NCBI RefSeq assembly: GCF_014252955.1 | Contig: NZ_JACMIA010000001.1 | Span: 3,804,258 to 3,868,257, forward strand | Length of the DNA: 64,000 bases | Direction: 5' to 3' | From: Stappia sp. 28M-7 | GTDB taxonomy: Bacteria; Pseudomonadota; Alphaproteobacteria; Rhizobiales; Stappiaceae | Shown: one piece after another, positions 42,314 to 50,989 of the stretch | How the letters are laid out: each line of letters opens with the position of its first letter | How positions within the stretch are numbered: position 1 is the first letter of the stretch | Translations under genes and position numbers: made by a program | Notes under the pieces: generated by a model | Databases searched by the model: none | Seen by the model: only the letters and a program-made list of their open reading frames with translations | What the model was told of the DNA's origin: nothing

Positions 42314-43059
42314 GCGAGATTCTTCTCGAAGCCCGAAACCTGCAGATCAGCTTCGGCGGCGTGGTCGCTGCCGACGACGTGTCGCTCGCCATCGAGCGGG
42401 GCAAGAACCTTGCGATCATCGGCCCGAACGGCGCCGGCAAGACGACGTTCCTGAACATCTGCACCGGCTGGATCAAGCCGACCAAGGGCAAGGTCTATTT
42501 CGAGGGCCAGGACGTCACGCCGCTGCCGCCGCGCCGCATCGTGCGGCTCGGCGTAGCCCGTGCCTTCCAGATCCCGCAGCTGTTCACCGAGCACACCGCG
42601 CTGGAGAACCTGCTGATCTCGGCCGCCGCCCGCGAGCAGCTGCGCCATCCGCTGCAGGACCTGCACCGCATCCGCGAGCGGGCCGAGATGCTGCACCTGC
42701 TCGACATGGTCGGCTGCGCCGATGTCGCCGACCGGCTGGTGGTGGAGCTCTCGGAAGGCCAGCGCAAGCTGGTCGACATCGCCGTGGCGCTGGCCCTGCG
42801 GCCGAAACTGCTGCTGATGGACGAGCCGACCTCTGGCGTCGCCTCGTCGGAGAAGTTCAAGATCATGGAAATCCTGGTCAAGGCCCTGTCCGAGGCGAAG
42901 GTGACGAGCGTCTTCGTCGAGCACGACATGGGCATCGTCTCGCGCTACGCCGACGAGGTGGCCGTGTGGGCCGCCGGCCGGCTGCAGATGCAGGGATCGC
43001 CGGAGGAAATCCTGCGCCATCCCGACGTGATCCGCGACGTCATCGGGGAGGCCGTGTGA
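42310..43059 (+). CDS. HAAT ABC transporter ATP-binding protein, LivG type
   Basis: A 249-residue ATPase with Walker A GPNGAGKT (38-45). The signature motif is LSEGQRK rather than the usual LSHGQ, followed by Walker B LLLMDEPTSGV. It works with the LivF-type ATPase encoded immediately downstream (TGATG overlap). Confidence 0.92.
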   Translation: MSEILLEARNLQISFGGVVAADDVSLAIERGKNLAIIGPNGAGKTTFLNICTGWIKPTKGKVYFEGQDVTPLPPRRIVRLGVARAFQIPQLFTEHTALENLLISAAAREQLRHPLQDLHRIRERAEMLHLLDMVGCADVADRLVVELSEGQRKLVDIAVALALRPKLLLMDEPTSGVASSEKFKIMEILVKALSEAKVTSVFVEHDMGIVSRYADEVAVWAAGRLQMQGSPEEILRHPDVIRDVIGEAV

Positions 43060-43736
43060 TGCTGGAGCTGAGCAATGTCGGCGCCTCGATCGGCATCATC
43101 CCGATCCTGCGCAATCTCGACGTCACCGTCGGCGCCGCCGAGACCGTTGCCCTGATCGGCCGCAACGGCGCCGGAAAGACCACCTTCCTGCGCTCGATCA
43201 TGGGCTTCACCACGGTCACCGGGTCGATCCGCTTCGAGGGTGAGGACATCACCGGCCTGTTGCCGGCGAAGCGTCCGGGCCTGGGCATCGGCTACGCGCC
43301 GGAGGACCGCCGCCTGTTCTCTGCCTTCACGGTGGAGGAGAACATCCTGCTGCCGGCGCAGGTCGCCAAGCTGGATGCGGCCGAGACCAAGCGCCGGCTC
43401 GACCGGGTCTACGACATCCTGCCGGAGCTGAAGACCATGGCCGGCCGCCCGGCCGGCAACGTCTCCGGCGGCCAGGGCAAGATGGTCGCGCTTGGCCGCG
43501 CCCTGATGCTGGGCACGCGCCTCGTCATGCTGGACGAGCCGTTCCAGGGCCTCGCCCCGGCACTGGCGCTGCGCTACGCCGAGGCGCTGAAGGCGCTGCG
43601 CGACGCCGACCGGACGGTGACCCTGATCATCACCGAATCCAACCCCTCCCTGCTGCGCGGCTTTGCCGGCCGCACGCTCCTGATCGAGCGCGGAGAAGTC
43701 TCCGAAAGCTCGCTCGAGCACGAAAGGACACACTGA
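43059..43736 (+). CDS. HAAT ABC transporter ATP-binding protein, LivF type
   Basis: A 225-residue ATPase with Walker A GRNGAGKT (34-41), a VSGGQGK signature and Walker B LVMLDEPFQGLAP. It completes the HAAT importer. It overlaps both neighbours by one base, including the aldehyde dehydrogenase gene, which shows that uptake and oxidation genes are translated together. Confidence 0.92.
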   Translation: MLELSNVGASIGIIPILRNLDVTVGAAETVALIGRNGAGKTTFLRSIMGFTTVTGSIRFEGEDITGLLPAKRPGLGIGYAPEDRRLFSAFTVEENILLPAQVAKLDAAETKRRLDRVYDILPELKTMAGRPAGNVSGGQGKMVALGRALMLGTRLVMLDEPFQGLAPALALRYAEALKALRDADRTVTLIITESNPSLLRGFAGRTLLIERGEVSESSLEHERTH

Positions 43737-45190
43737 TGACTGCCACCAACGCGCCGCTGCCGCGCGCCCTCAACCTGATCGACGGGACATGGGTGCCGGC
43801 GGCTTCCGGCAAGGAGATGGACGTGCGCTCGCCGATCGACGGCGAGGTCTTCACGAAGATCGCCGACAGCGGTCCCGAGGATGTCGATGCCGCGGTCATG
43901 GCCGCCCGCGCCGCCTTCGATGGCGGTCCCTGGTCGAAGCTGACGGCGGCCGAGCGCGGCCGGCTGATGGTCCGCCTCGGCAACCGGATCCTGGAAGAAG
44001 CCGAGGCGCTTGCCCGGCTGGAGACCATGGACAACGGCAAGCCGATCAAGCAGTCGCGCGCCGACATGATCGCCACCGCCCGCTACTTCGAATATTACGG
44101 CGGCGCGGCCGACAAGGTGCATGGCGAGGTCATTCCCTTCCTCAACGGCTACAACGTGCAGGTCTTCCGCGAGCCGCACGGCGTCACCGGCCACATCATC
44201 CCGTGGAACTACCCGGCGCAGATGTTCGGCCGCTCGATCGCCCCGGCGCTGGCCATGGGCAATGCCACCGTTCTGAAGCCGGCCGAGGATGCCTGCCTGA
44301 CGGCGCTGCGCATCGGCGAGCTGGCGATGGAGGTCGGCTTCCCGGCCGGAGCCATCAACATCGTCACCGGCCGCGGCGAGGTCGCCGGCAAGGCCCTGTC
44401 CGAGCACCGCCAGGTCGACTTCCTGTCCTTCACCGGCTCGCCGGAAGTCGGCGTGCTGATCCAGACGGCAGCGGCGCGCAACTTCATCGGTTGCACGCTG
44501 GAGCTCGGCGGCAAGTCGCCGCAGATCATCTTCGACGATGCCGATCTCGACGCGGTCTATCCGGTGCTGGTCAACGCCATCATCCAGAACGGCGGCCAGA
44601 CCTGCTCGGCCGGCTCGCGCGTGCTGCTGCAGCGCGGCATCTACGACAAGGTGATGGCCGAGCTGAAGACCCGCTTCGAGGCGGTCGCGGCCTCCGATTC
44701 CGGCGAGGATGCCGTGCTCGGACCGCTGATCTCCGCACGCCAGAAGAAGCGGGTGGAGACCTATATCGCCGAGGCCGATGCGCCGCTGGTCGCCCGCGGC
44801 ACGGTGGCCAAGGGCTCGCCGGAAGGCGGCTACTACGTCGCCGCGGCCCTGTTCGGCCCCTGCGACCCGAACTCGAAGATCGCCCAGGAGGAAGTGTTCG
44901 GCCCCGTGCTGTGCGCCATTCCCTTCGAGGACGAGGCGGACGCGATCCGCATCGCCAACGGCACCGAATACGGCCTTGTCGCCGGCATCTGGACCCGCGA
45001 CGGCGGCCGCCAGCAGCGCATGGCCAAGGCGATGCATTGCGGCCAGGTCTTCATCAACGGCTACGGCGCGGGCGGCGGCATCGAACTGCCCTTCGGCGGC
45101 ATCCGCAAGTCCGGCCACGGCCGCGAGAAGGGCTTCGCGGCGCTGCACGAGTTCTCCCACATCAAGACCGTCGTCCACAATCACGGCTGA
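43736..45190 (+). CDS. NAD(P)-dependent aldehyde dehydrogenase
   Basis: A 484-residue aldehyde dehydrogenase with catalytic C290 (GGQTCSAGS) and general base E256 (LELGGKSP), plus the oxyanion asparagine of IIPWNYP (N158). It resembles betaine/aminobutyraldehyde-type enzymes with broad substrate range. Coupled to the HAAT genes and followed by an SDR gene, it probably oxidises an aldehyde formed from the imported compound, or made by the alcohol dehydrogenase at 36566-37690. Confidence 0.92.
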   Translation: MTATNAPLPRALNLIDGTWVPAASGKEMDVRSPIDGEVFTKIADSGPEDVDAAVMAARAAFDGGPWSKLTAAERGRLMVRLGNRILEEAEALARLETMDNGKPIKQSRADMIATARYFEYYGGAADKVHGEVIPFLNGYNVQVFREPHGVTGHIIPWNYPAQMFGRSIAPALAMGNATVLKPAEDACLTALRIGELAMEVGFPAGAINIVTGRGEVAGKALSEHRQVDFLSFTGSPEVGVLIQTAAARNFIGCTLELGGKSPQIIFDDADLDAVYPVLVNAIIQNGGQTCSAGSRVLLQRGIYDKVMAELKTRFEAVAASDSGEDAVLGPLISARQKKRVETYIAEADAPLVARGTVAKGSPEGGYYVAAALFGPCDPNSKIAQEEVFGPVLCAIPFEDEADAIRIANGTEYGLVAGIWTRDGGRQQRMAKAMHCGQVFINGYGAGGGIELPFGGIRKSGHGREKGFAALHEFSHIKTVVHNHG

Positions 45191-45203
45191 GGACAGCAAA
45201 GAC

Positions 45204-45953
45204 ATGCGACTTCAAGGAAAGACCACTCTCGTCACGGGCGCTGCCTCCGGCTTCGGCAAGGGCATCGCCGAGACCTATGTGCGCGAAGGCGCCAAGGTGG
45301 CGATCGTCGACCTGAACGAGGACGGCGCCAAGGCCGTGGCCGCCGAGCTCGGCGATGCAGCCATCGCCATCAAGTGCGACGTCTCCAAGGCCGAGGACGT
45401 GGCGGCGGCCGTGGCGAAGACCTGCGATGCCTTCGGCTCGCTCGACATCGTCGTCAACAATGCCGGCTGGACCAACCCGAACCGTCCGCTGATGGAGACG
45501 GACGAGGCGACCTTCCGCAAGATCTACGACATCAACGTGCTGTCGATCTTCCACATGACCAAGACCTGCGTGCCGGTGTGGCGCGAGCAGGGCGCCGGCG
45601 TGATGATCAATGTCGGCTCGACCGCCGGCATCCGTCCGCGCCCGGGCCTGACCTGGTACAACTCGTCGAAGGGCGCGGTGAACCTGATGACCCGCAGCCT
45701 TGCCGTCGAGCTGGCGCCCGACAAGATCCGCGTCAACGGCATCGCCCCGGTGATGGGCGTCACCGGCCTGCTGGAGCAGTTCATGGGCATGCCGGACACG
45801 CCGGAGAACCGGGCGAAGTTCCTGGCGACCATCCCGCTCGGCCGCCTGTCGCAGCCGCGCGACATCGCCAATGCCGCGCTCTACCTCGCCTCGGACGAAG
45901 CCGACTTCATCACCGGCGTCATCCTCGAGGTCGATGGCGGCCGCACCATCTGA
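45204..45953 (+). CDS. SDR family oxidoreductase
   Basis: A 249-residue classical short-chain dehydrogenase with TGAASGFG (11-18), NNAG and the catalytic set S139, Y152, K156. Acidic D36 after the second strand favours NAD(H). It resembles the glucose 1-dehydrogenase/3-oxoacyl-ACP-reductase-like group that oxidises secondary alcohols. It is the last gene of the cyclase/HAAT operon, followed by a strong terminator. Confidence 0.92.
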   Translation: MRLQGKTTLVTGAASGFGKGIAETYVREGAKVAIVDLNEDGAKAVAAELGDAAIAIKCDVSKAEDVAAAVAKTCDAFGSLDIVVNNAGWTNPNRPLMETDEATFRKIYDINVLSIFHMTKTCVPVWREQGAGVMINVGSTAGIRPRPGLTWYNSSKGAVNLMTRSLAVELAPDKIRVNGIAPVMGVTGLLEQFMGMPDTPENRAKFLATIPLGRLSQPRDIANAALYLASDEADFITGVILEVDGGRTI

Positions 45954-45993
45954 ACAAAAGGCAGCCCGGGGTCCCCTGCCCCAACCACTGAAA

Positions 45994-46026
45994 ACGCCCG
46001 TGCCGATGGCACGGGCGTCTTTTTTT
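45994..46026 (+). terminator. Rho-independent terminator of the HAAT operon
   Basis: ACGCCCGTGCC (45994-46004) pairs perfectly with GGCACGGGCGT (46008-46018) around a 3-nt loop and is followed by CTTTTTTT (46019-46026). This is the clearest factor-independent terminator in the window. Confidence 0.92.
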
Positions 46027-46055
46027 GCGCAAGTCCCGAGGGACAGCCGGCCGGA

Positions 46056-46895
46056 TCAGCCGGCGGCGGAACTCGCCCGCGCCAGGATCTGCCGGGCCTT
46101 GATGATCACCGGCGCATCGACCATCGCGCCGTCGACGGCGACTGCCGCAGCGCCCCCTTCCACGGCCGCAAGCACCCGCTGCGCCCACTCGCACTCGGCC
46201 TCAGACGGCGCGAAACCCCGCCGCGCCGGGGCGATCTGCGCCGGATGGATGATCAGCTTGCCGGCAAATCCCATTTCCACCGCATGGCGGCAGTCGGAGG
46301 TGATCAGGTCCTCGTCCTTGAGCGCGGTCGTCACCCCGTCGATGGGGCCGGACTGGCCGGCAAGGCGCGCGGCCATCGCCAGCGCGAAGCGGGCCGGGCG
46401 CAGCACCTCGCGCTCATGCGCCATGCCGAGATCGGCGGCAAGATCGATGGAGCCGAAGGCCATCCGGGCGCTGGCGCCGGCGACCTCACCCGCATTGGCA
46501 AGGCCGCGGGCGCTTTCCACCAGGGCGATCACCGGCAGGCCGGTGGCCTCCGCAACGCCGGCGCAATCGGCCGCCGTCTCCGCCTTGGGCAGGACGACGC
46601 CGGCAAGGCCGGCAATGCCGGCGCAGGCGGCAAGGTCCGCCGCGTGCCAGGGCGTGCCGCTGGCATTGACGCGCACCAGGATGCTCGCCGCGCCGACCAG
46701 CGGGGCCAGCGCCTCGGCGAGACCGGCGCGCGCGGCCTCCTTGGCGTCCGGCGCCACCGCGTCCTCCAGATCGACGAAAACCGCATCGGCGCCAGCGGCG
46801 ACCGCCTTGGCGAAACGCTCCGGCCGGTCGCCGGGCACGAAGAGCGGCAGGGTGATGCGGTCGACCTTCTCGGTCGTCTCGTTGGGATGTGTCAT
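46056..46895 (-). CDS. HpcH/HpaI aldolase family, CitE-like CoA-ester lyase
   Basis: A 279-residue CitE-type lyase. LPLFVPGDRPERFAKA opens the protein, FVDLEDAV gives the acidic magnesium site near residue 45, and FGSIDLAADLG lies near 145. Relatives cleave citramalyl-CoA to acetyl-CoA and pyruvate, or malyl-CoA and beta-methylmalyl-CoA. It is divergent from a class III CoA-transferase gene with 242 bp between. Together with the MaoC hydratase at 34709 it would complete a citramalyl-CoA route. No citF/citD genes are nearby, so it is not citrate lyase. Confidence 0.88.
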   Translation of the reverse strand: MTHPNETTEKVDRITLPLFVPGDRPERFAKAVAAGADAVFVDLEDAVAPDAKEAARAGLAEALAPLVGAASILVRVNASGTPWHAADLAACAGIAGLAGVVLPKAETAADCAGVAEATGLPVIALVESARGLANAGEVAGASARMAFGSIDLAADLGMAHEREVLRPARFALAMAARLAGQSGPIDGVTTALKDEDLITSDCRHAVEMGFAGKLIIHPAQIAPARRGFAPSEAECEWAQRVLAAVEGGAAAVAVDGAMVDAPVIIKARQILARASSAAG

Positions 46896-47137
46896 GATGG
46901 GGTCCGCCAGATGGGTTGGTCAGAAGTGCAGGCGCCCAAAAGAACCCGAGCGGCGCCCGCGTGCCAATAGCGAATTGCGCCCGCCCTCATTGATTGCGGC
47001 TATGGCGGAGGCGGGCGGCAGAGCCAGAATGAGTGCCGGGGCATAGATTGCGGCAATAGCTGCGGGCGCTCCCCTCTATTACTCCCGATGCCCCGCTTCG
47101 GGCATACTGGCGCCACTTACAGGGAGAAGCTTTGAAA
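46896..47137. promoter_or_regulatory. Divergent region between CitE-like lyase and CoA-transferase genes
   Basis: Contains LysR-type box C (47043-47060) in the orientation of the CoA-transferase gene, and a dyad CAAT-AGCGA-ATTG near 46967-46979 that includes CCAATAGC, a one-mismatch copy of the box core. The region is otherwise without features. Confidence 0.45.
47043..47060 (+). promoter_or_regulatory. LysR-type box C (ATAG-N6-GCAATAGC)
   Basis: ATAG-ATTGCG-GCAATAGC, with the internal dyad ATTGC-G-GCAAT, lies about 77 bp before the CoA-transferase ATG. Same 12 fixed bases, spacing and orientation as boxes A and B. Confidence 0.68.
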
Positions 47138-48271
47138 ATGCAGGGTGATCTTTCCGGTCTCTTCGTGGTGTCCGTCGAGCAGGCGGTGGCCGCGCCCTAT
47201 CTGTCCGGGCGGCTGGCGGAAGCCGGCGCGCGCGTCATCAAGGTGGAGCGGCCCGAGGGCGATTTCGCCCGCGCCTACGATCATCTGGTGCATGGCGAGA
47301 GCGCCTATTTCGTCTGGCTCAACCGCGGCAAGGAATCCGTCTGCCTCGACCTTCGCGACGATGACGACCGCGCCCTCTTGGCGGCGATGATCGCCAAGGC
47401 CGACGTCTTCATCCAGAACCTTGCACCCGGCGCCATCGACCGCCTCGGCTTCGCGCCCGACCGGCTTCGCCAGGAGAACCCGCGGCTGATCACCGTGTCG
47501 ATCTCCGGTTATGGCGACGAAGGCCCGTTCCGCGACCTGAAGGCCTACGACCTCCTGGTCCAGGCGGAAAGCGGGCTGTCGGCGATCACCGGCAATGCGG
47601 AAGGCCCGGCGCGCGTCGGCGTCTCCGTCTGCGACATCGCCGCCGGCATGACCGCGCATCAGGCCGTGCTGCAGGCGTTGTTCGCCCGCGAGCGCACCGG
47701 CGAGGGCCGGCATATCGCCGTGTCGCTGTTCCATGCGCTCTCCGACTGGATGAACGTGCCCTACCTGCAGTTCGCCTATGGCGGCAAGGAGCCGGAGCGC
47801 AACGGCCTCAACCACCCGACCATCGCCCCGTATGGCGCCTATTCGGGAAGCGACGGCAAGGACGTGCTGTTCTCGATCCAGAACGAGCGCGAGTGGGTCA
47901 ACTTCTGCCGCGACGTGCTGGAGCGCCCCGAGGTTGCGACCGACAGCCGCTTCACCAGCAACTCGCGCCGCGTCGCCCACCGCGCCGAGCTGGACGCGAT
48001 CATCAACGAGGTGTTCTCCGGCCATCCGCGCGATGCACTGGCCGACCGGCTGCGCGATGCCCGCATTGCCTTCGGCCGGGTGAGCACGATGGACGACCTG
48101 GTCCGCCACCCGCAAAACCGCCATGTGGAGACCGACACGCCGACCGGCCCGGTGCGCCTGCTCGCCCCCGGCGCGCTGGTCAACGGCAAGTCGCCGGAGT
48201 TCGGCCCGGTGCCGGCGCTCGGCGCCGATACCGACAGGGTCCGCGCGGAGTTCTCCCGTGTCGACGCCTAA
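47138..48271 (+). CDS. Class III (CaiB/BaiF) CoA-transferase
   Basis: A 377-residue family III CoA-transferase with the two-domain interlocked-ring fold. The conserved catalytic aspartate is D138 in KAYDLLVQAESG, and VIKVERPEGDFAR near residue 35 is typical. Such enzymes move CoA between carboxylic acids, for example succinyl-CoA to itaconate, mesaconate or citramalate. A TTG at 47132 has better spacing to AGGGAG than the ATG at 47138, so the start may be six bases upstream. The following methyltransferase gene overlaps its end. Confidence 0.9.
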   Translation: MQGDLSGLFVVSVEQAVAAPYLSGRLAEAGARVIKVERPEGDFARAYDHLVHGESAYFVWLNRGKESVCLDLRDDDDRALLAAMIAKADVFIQNLAPGAIDRLGFAPDRLRQENPRLITVSISGYGDEGPFRDLKAYDLLVQAESGLSAITGNAEGPARVGVSVCDIAAGMTAHQAVLQALFARERTGEGRHIAVSLFHALSDWMNVPYLQFAYGGKEPERNGLNHPTIAPYGAYSGSDGKDVLFSIQNEREWVNFCRDVLERPEVATDSRFTSNSRRVAHRAELDAIINEVFSGHPRDALADRLRDARIAFGRVSTMDDLVRHPQNRHVETDTPTGPVRLLAPGALVNGKSPEFGPVPALGADTDRVRAEFSRVDA

Positions 48272-48962
48272 GGCGCTTCCCGTCCCGCAGACCGGCGAGC
48301 GGCTGCTGGAGATCCTGAAGGACCGCAAGGCCCGCAACGTACTGGACATCGGCTGCGGCCACGGCGCGCTGTCGCGCTCGCTGGCCGCCAAGGGCTTTGA
48401 GATGACCGGCATCGACCCGGACGAGGACGCCGTTGCAGCCGCCCGCAAGGCGGTACCGAATGCGCGGTTCGAGCGAGCGACCGCCGAGGCCTTGCCTTTC
48501 GCGGACGGGAGCTTCGATGCCGCGATCTTCCTCAACGCCCTGCACCACGTGCCCGAAACGGTGATGCGCCAGGCGCTTGCCGAGACCCGGCGCGTGCTGA
48601 AGGACGGCGGCGCACTGATCGTCGTGGAGCCGCTCGCCCGCGGCACCTTCTTCGAGGTGATGCGCCCGGTCGAGGACGAGACGGAGATCCGGGCCGCAGC
48701 ACTGCGCGCGCTCGATGCCGACATCGCCAGCGGAAACTGGCACGTCGCCCGGCACGACACCTACGACCGCCTGTCGGACTTCGCCGCGCTGGAGGAGTTC
48801 ATCGACTATCTCGTGGCCGTCGACCCGGCGCGCAAGACGGTGGCGCAAGAGCGCCGCGGCGAGCTGGACGCGCTGTTCAAGGCCAATGCAACGGCGAGCG
48901 AGAAGGGCTTTCGCCTGATCCAGCCGCTCACGCTCTACGAGCTGCACCCGGCCGCCGGCTGA
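48258..48962 (+). CDS. Class I SAM-dependent methyltransferase
   Basis: A 234-residue methyltransferase with motif I VLDIGCGHG near residue 27, the acidic residue of GIDPDE after strand 2, and FDAAIFLNALHHVPE as the post-II/IV region. I use a GTG at 48258, with GGAG 7 nt upstream, which overlaps the CoA-transferase end by 14 bp. The overlap suggests co-translation with the CoA-transferase, but no methylation step is obvious in the inferred pathway. Substrate unknown. Confidence 0.85.
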   Translation: MSTPKALPVPQTGERLLEILKDRKARNVLDIGCGHGALSRSLAAKGFEMTGIDPDEDAVAAARKAVPNARFERATAEALPFADGSFDAAIFLNALHHVPETVMRQALAETRRVLKDGGALIVVEPLARGTFFEVMRPVEDETEIRAAALRALDADIASGNWHVARHDTYDRLSDFAALEEFIDYLVAVDPARKTVAQERRGELDALFKANATASEKGFRLIQPLTLYELHPAAG

Positions 48963-49083
48963 CGTCCGCCCCTTGCAAGTCTCGCCAGCTTGCCCGCTTT
49001 GCGGTGCGGTGCTTAACTCGCAAGGCCCACCCAGGGGCCGGTCCGTATCGGCCGGCCACTCCCAAGCCATGCAGGAGCGCGCC

Positions 49084-49890
49084 ATGCCGGAGACCCCGGT
49101 TGCCGACCAGTACCGCACGAGCGGCAATCTCAGGGCGCGCGGCGGGTTGCACGCGCGCTACGCCAACCGAAACTGGTTCGACTGGGTGGGCGCGCAGCTG
49201 GAGCTGACGCCGGACAGCGACGTGCTCGATATCGGATGCGGCGCCGGCTGGTTCTGGCTCTCCGCCGGCAACTCCTGCCCCTCCGGCCTGCGACTTACGC
49301 TCACCGACAATTCCGCCGGGATGGTGTCGGAAGCGATCGCCAATCTGGAGCGAGACGGCCGCATCCCGTCGCTCGCAGGCAAGACCTGCGACGCGGCCGA
49401 CCTGCCCTTCGCAGACGCCAGCTTCGATGCGGCCATCGCAATGCACATGCTCTATCACGTGGAGGACGCCGGACGGGCGCTCGACGAGATGGCCCGCGTG
49501 TTGCGCCCGGGGGGCCTTGCCGCCGTCACCACCAATGGCGAGGACAATCTCGGCGCGCTGTTCGATCTCGGCAGCCGCGCCTTCGGCGGTGCCCCGCGCG
49601 ATCCCGCCGCCCGCATCTTCGGCCCCGGTCGGGCGCTCGAATTGTTCGGCGAGCGGTTCGATGATGTCGCCCTTCACCGCTTCCAGGACGTCTATGTCAT
49701 CGCCGACGCCGACGACATCGTCCAGTATCTGACGTCCTACCCGCCCGGAAACCGGGCCGGCGAAGTGGAAATCGCGGCACTACGCCGGCTCGTCGCCGCG
49801 CGGCTGGACGAGGCCGGCGGCGTGCTGAACGTTGCCCGCGAGGCGGTTCTCGTGTGCGGCCGCGCCCGAGATGCCCGGCCGGCACGCTGA
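49084..49890 (+). CDS. Class I SAM-dependent methyltransferase, second copy type
   Basis: A 268-residue methyltransferase with motif I VLDIGCGAGWFW near residue 45, then LTLTDNSAGM and FDAAIAMHMLYHVED. The ATG at 49084 has AGGAG 6 nt upstream; ATG 49069 is an alternative. It lies 121 bp after the first methyltransferase gene and is clearly divergent from it in sequence, so it is not a recent duplication. Its end is 3 bp from the convergent LysR gene. Confidence 0.85.
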   Translation: MPETPVADQYRTSGNLRARGGLHARYANRNWFDWVGAQLELTPDSDVLDIGCGAGWFWLSAGNSCPSGLRLTLTDNSAGMVSEAIANLERDGRIPSLAGKTCDAADLPFADASFDAAIAMHMLYHVEDAGRALDEMARVLRPGGLAAVTTNGEDNLGALFDLGSRAFGGAPRDPAARIFGPGRALELFGERFDDVALHRFQDVYVIADADDIVQYLTSYPPGNRAGEVEIAALRRLVAARLDEAGGVLNVAREAVLVCGRARDARPAR

Positions 49891-49893
49891 AGC

Positions 49894-50826
49894 TCAGCCG
49901 GTGCCGAACGGGTCCGGAACCTCGCTGGAGAGGTCGGAATTTCGCACCAGATCCAGAAAGGCGGTGGCGGCCGGCGAGAGCACATGGCCGGCCCGCCAGA
50001 TGATGCCGACATGGCGCAGCACCTCCGGCTCCACCAGCCGGCGATAGATCAGATTGCCCGAACTCAGCACCGGCAGCGTCAGCACCGGCAGGGCGGTGAC
50101 GCCCAGCCCCTGCGACACGAAGGCCCCGGCGGTGGCGAGATGCGCCACCTCGAAACGCGGGCGGAACGGCAGGTTCTGCTGCGAGCAGGCCGCATCGATC
50201 AAAAGCCGCACGCTGGTGCCCTTCGCCATGGCGACCAGCGGCATCTCGGCCAGCTCCCGCCAGGTGCAGCTGTCGCGATCCTCCAGAATGCCGCCGGCGG
50301 CCCCCACCGCCACGAACGGGTCCGACAAGAGGGTGCGGAACGAGATCCGGTCCGAGCTTTCCACCGCGCCGGCCGTGAAGCCGAGATCGGACTCGCCCTG
50401 CTCGACCGAGCGGATGACGCTGTCGGAGAGGGCGTCGTTGATCTGCACGTCGATATCGGGATGGCGGGCGAGAAACCGCGCGACCAGCGAGGGCAGCAGG
50501 CCGGCGGTCACCGAGGGCAGGCCGGCAATCGTCAGCCGGCCGCGCCGCGCGGCGAGATAGGCGTCGAACTCCGCCCCCGCATTGGCGGCGGTGTTGAGCA
50601 CCTGCTGCGCCAGGCGCAACAAGGTGTGCCCCTGCGGGGTCAGCGAGACGTTGCGGGTATCGCGGTTGAACAGGCGGGTGCCGAGCCGCTCCTCCAGCCG
50701 GGCAATCTGCCGGCTGAGCGCCGAGGCGGACATGCCGATCTCGTCGGCGACGGCGCGAAACCGCCCGCCGGTGGCGAGGCTGGAAAAGACCCGCAGATCC
50801 TCCAGATCGAATTTGTTGCGATCCAT
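49894..50826 (-). CDS. LysR-family regulator divergent from the TAXI-TRAP operon
   Basis: A 310-residue LysR protein: winged helix at about 8-65 ([25 protein letters not shown]), effector domain at about 95-300. It is divergent from the TAXI binding-protein gene with a TTAT-N6-ATAA dyad in between, so it probably controls that operon and itself. Confidence 0.88.
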   Translation of the reverse strand: MDRNKFDLEDLRVFSSLATGGRFRAVADEIGMSASALSRQIARLEERLGTRLFNRDTRNVSLTPQGHTLLRLAQQVLNTAANAGAEFDAYLAARRGRLTIAGLPSVTAGLLPSLVARFLARHPDIDVQINDALSDSVIRSVEQGESDLGFTAGAVESSDRISFRTLLSDPFVAVGAAGGILEDRDSCTWRELAEMPLVAMAKGTSVRLLIDAACSQQNLPFRPRFEVAHLATAGAFVSQGLGVTALPVLTLPVLSSGNLIYRRLVEPEVLRHVGIIWRAGHVLSPAATAFLDLVRNSDLSSEVPDPFGTG

Positions 50827-50989
50827 GCATCAATTATCGCAAAATAAGCACTTCTGACAACAAAGAACCTGGGACACTCTTGCAGGCGGGTACAGGTCCG
50901 CGGCAGTGCGGGCGCCGGAGGAGCGGCGTCCTGCCGAAACGGCCGACCCGAGATCGCTGCCCGCCAAGGGCACATGGGAGGAAATCACG
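50827..50989. promoter_or_regulatory. Divergent LysR/TAXI promoter region
   Basis: TTAT-CGCAAA-ATAA (50834-50847) is a perfect 4-bp-arm dyad, 8 bp from the LysR start. It satisfies a T-N11-A type LysR box and would allow autoregulation. The rest of the region shows no further structure. Confidence 0.5.
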
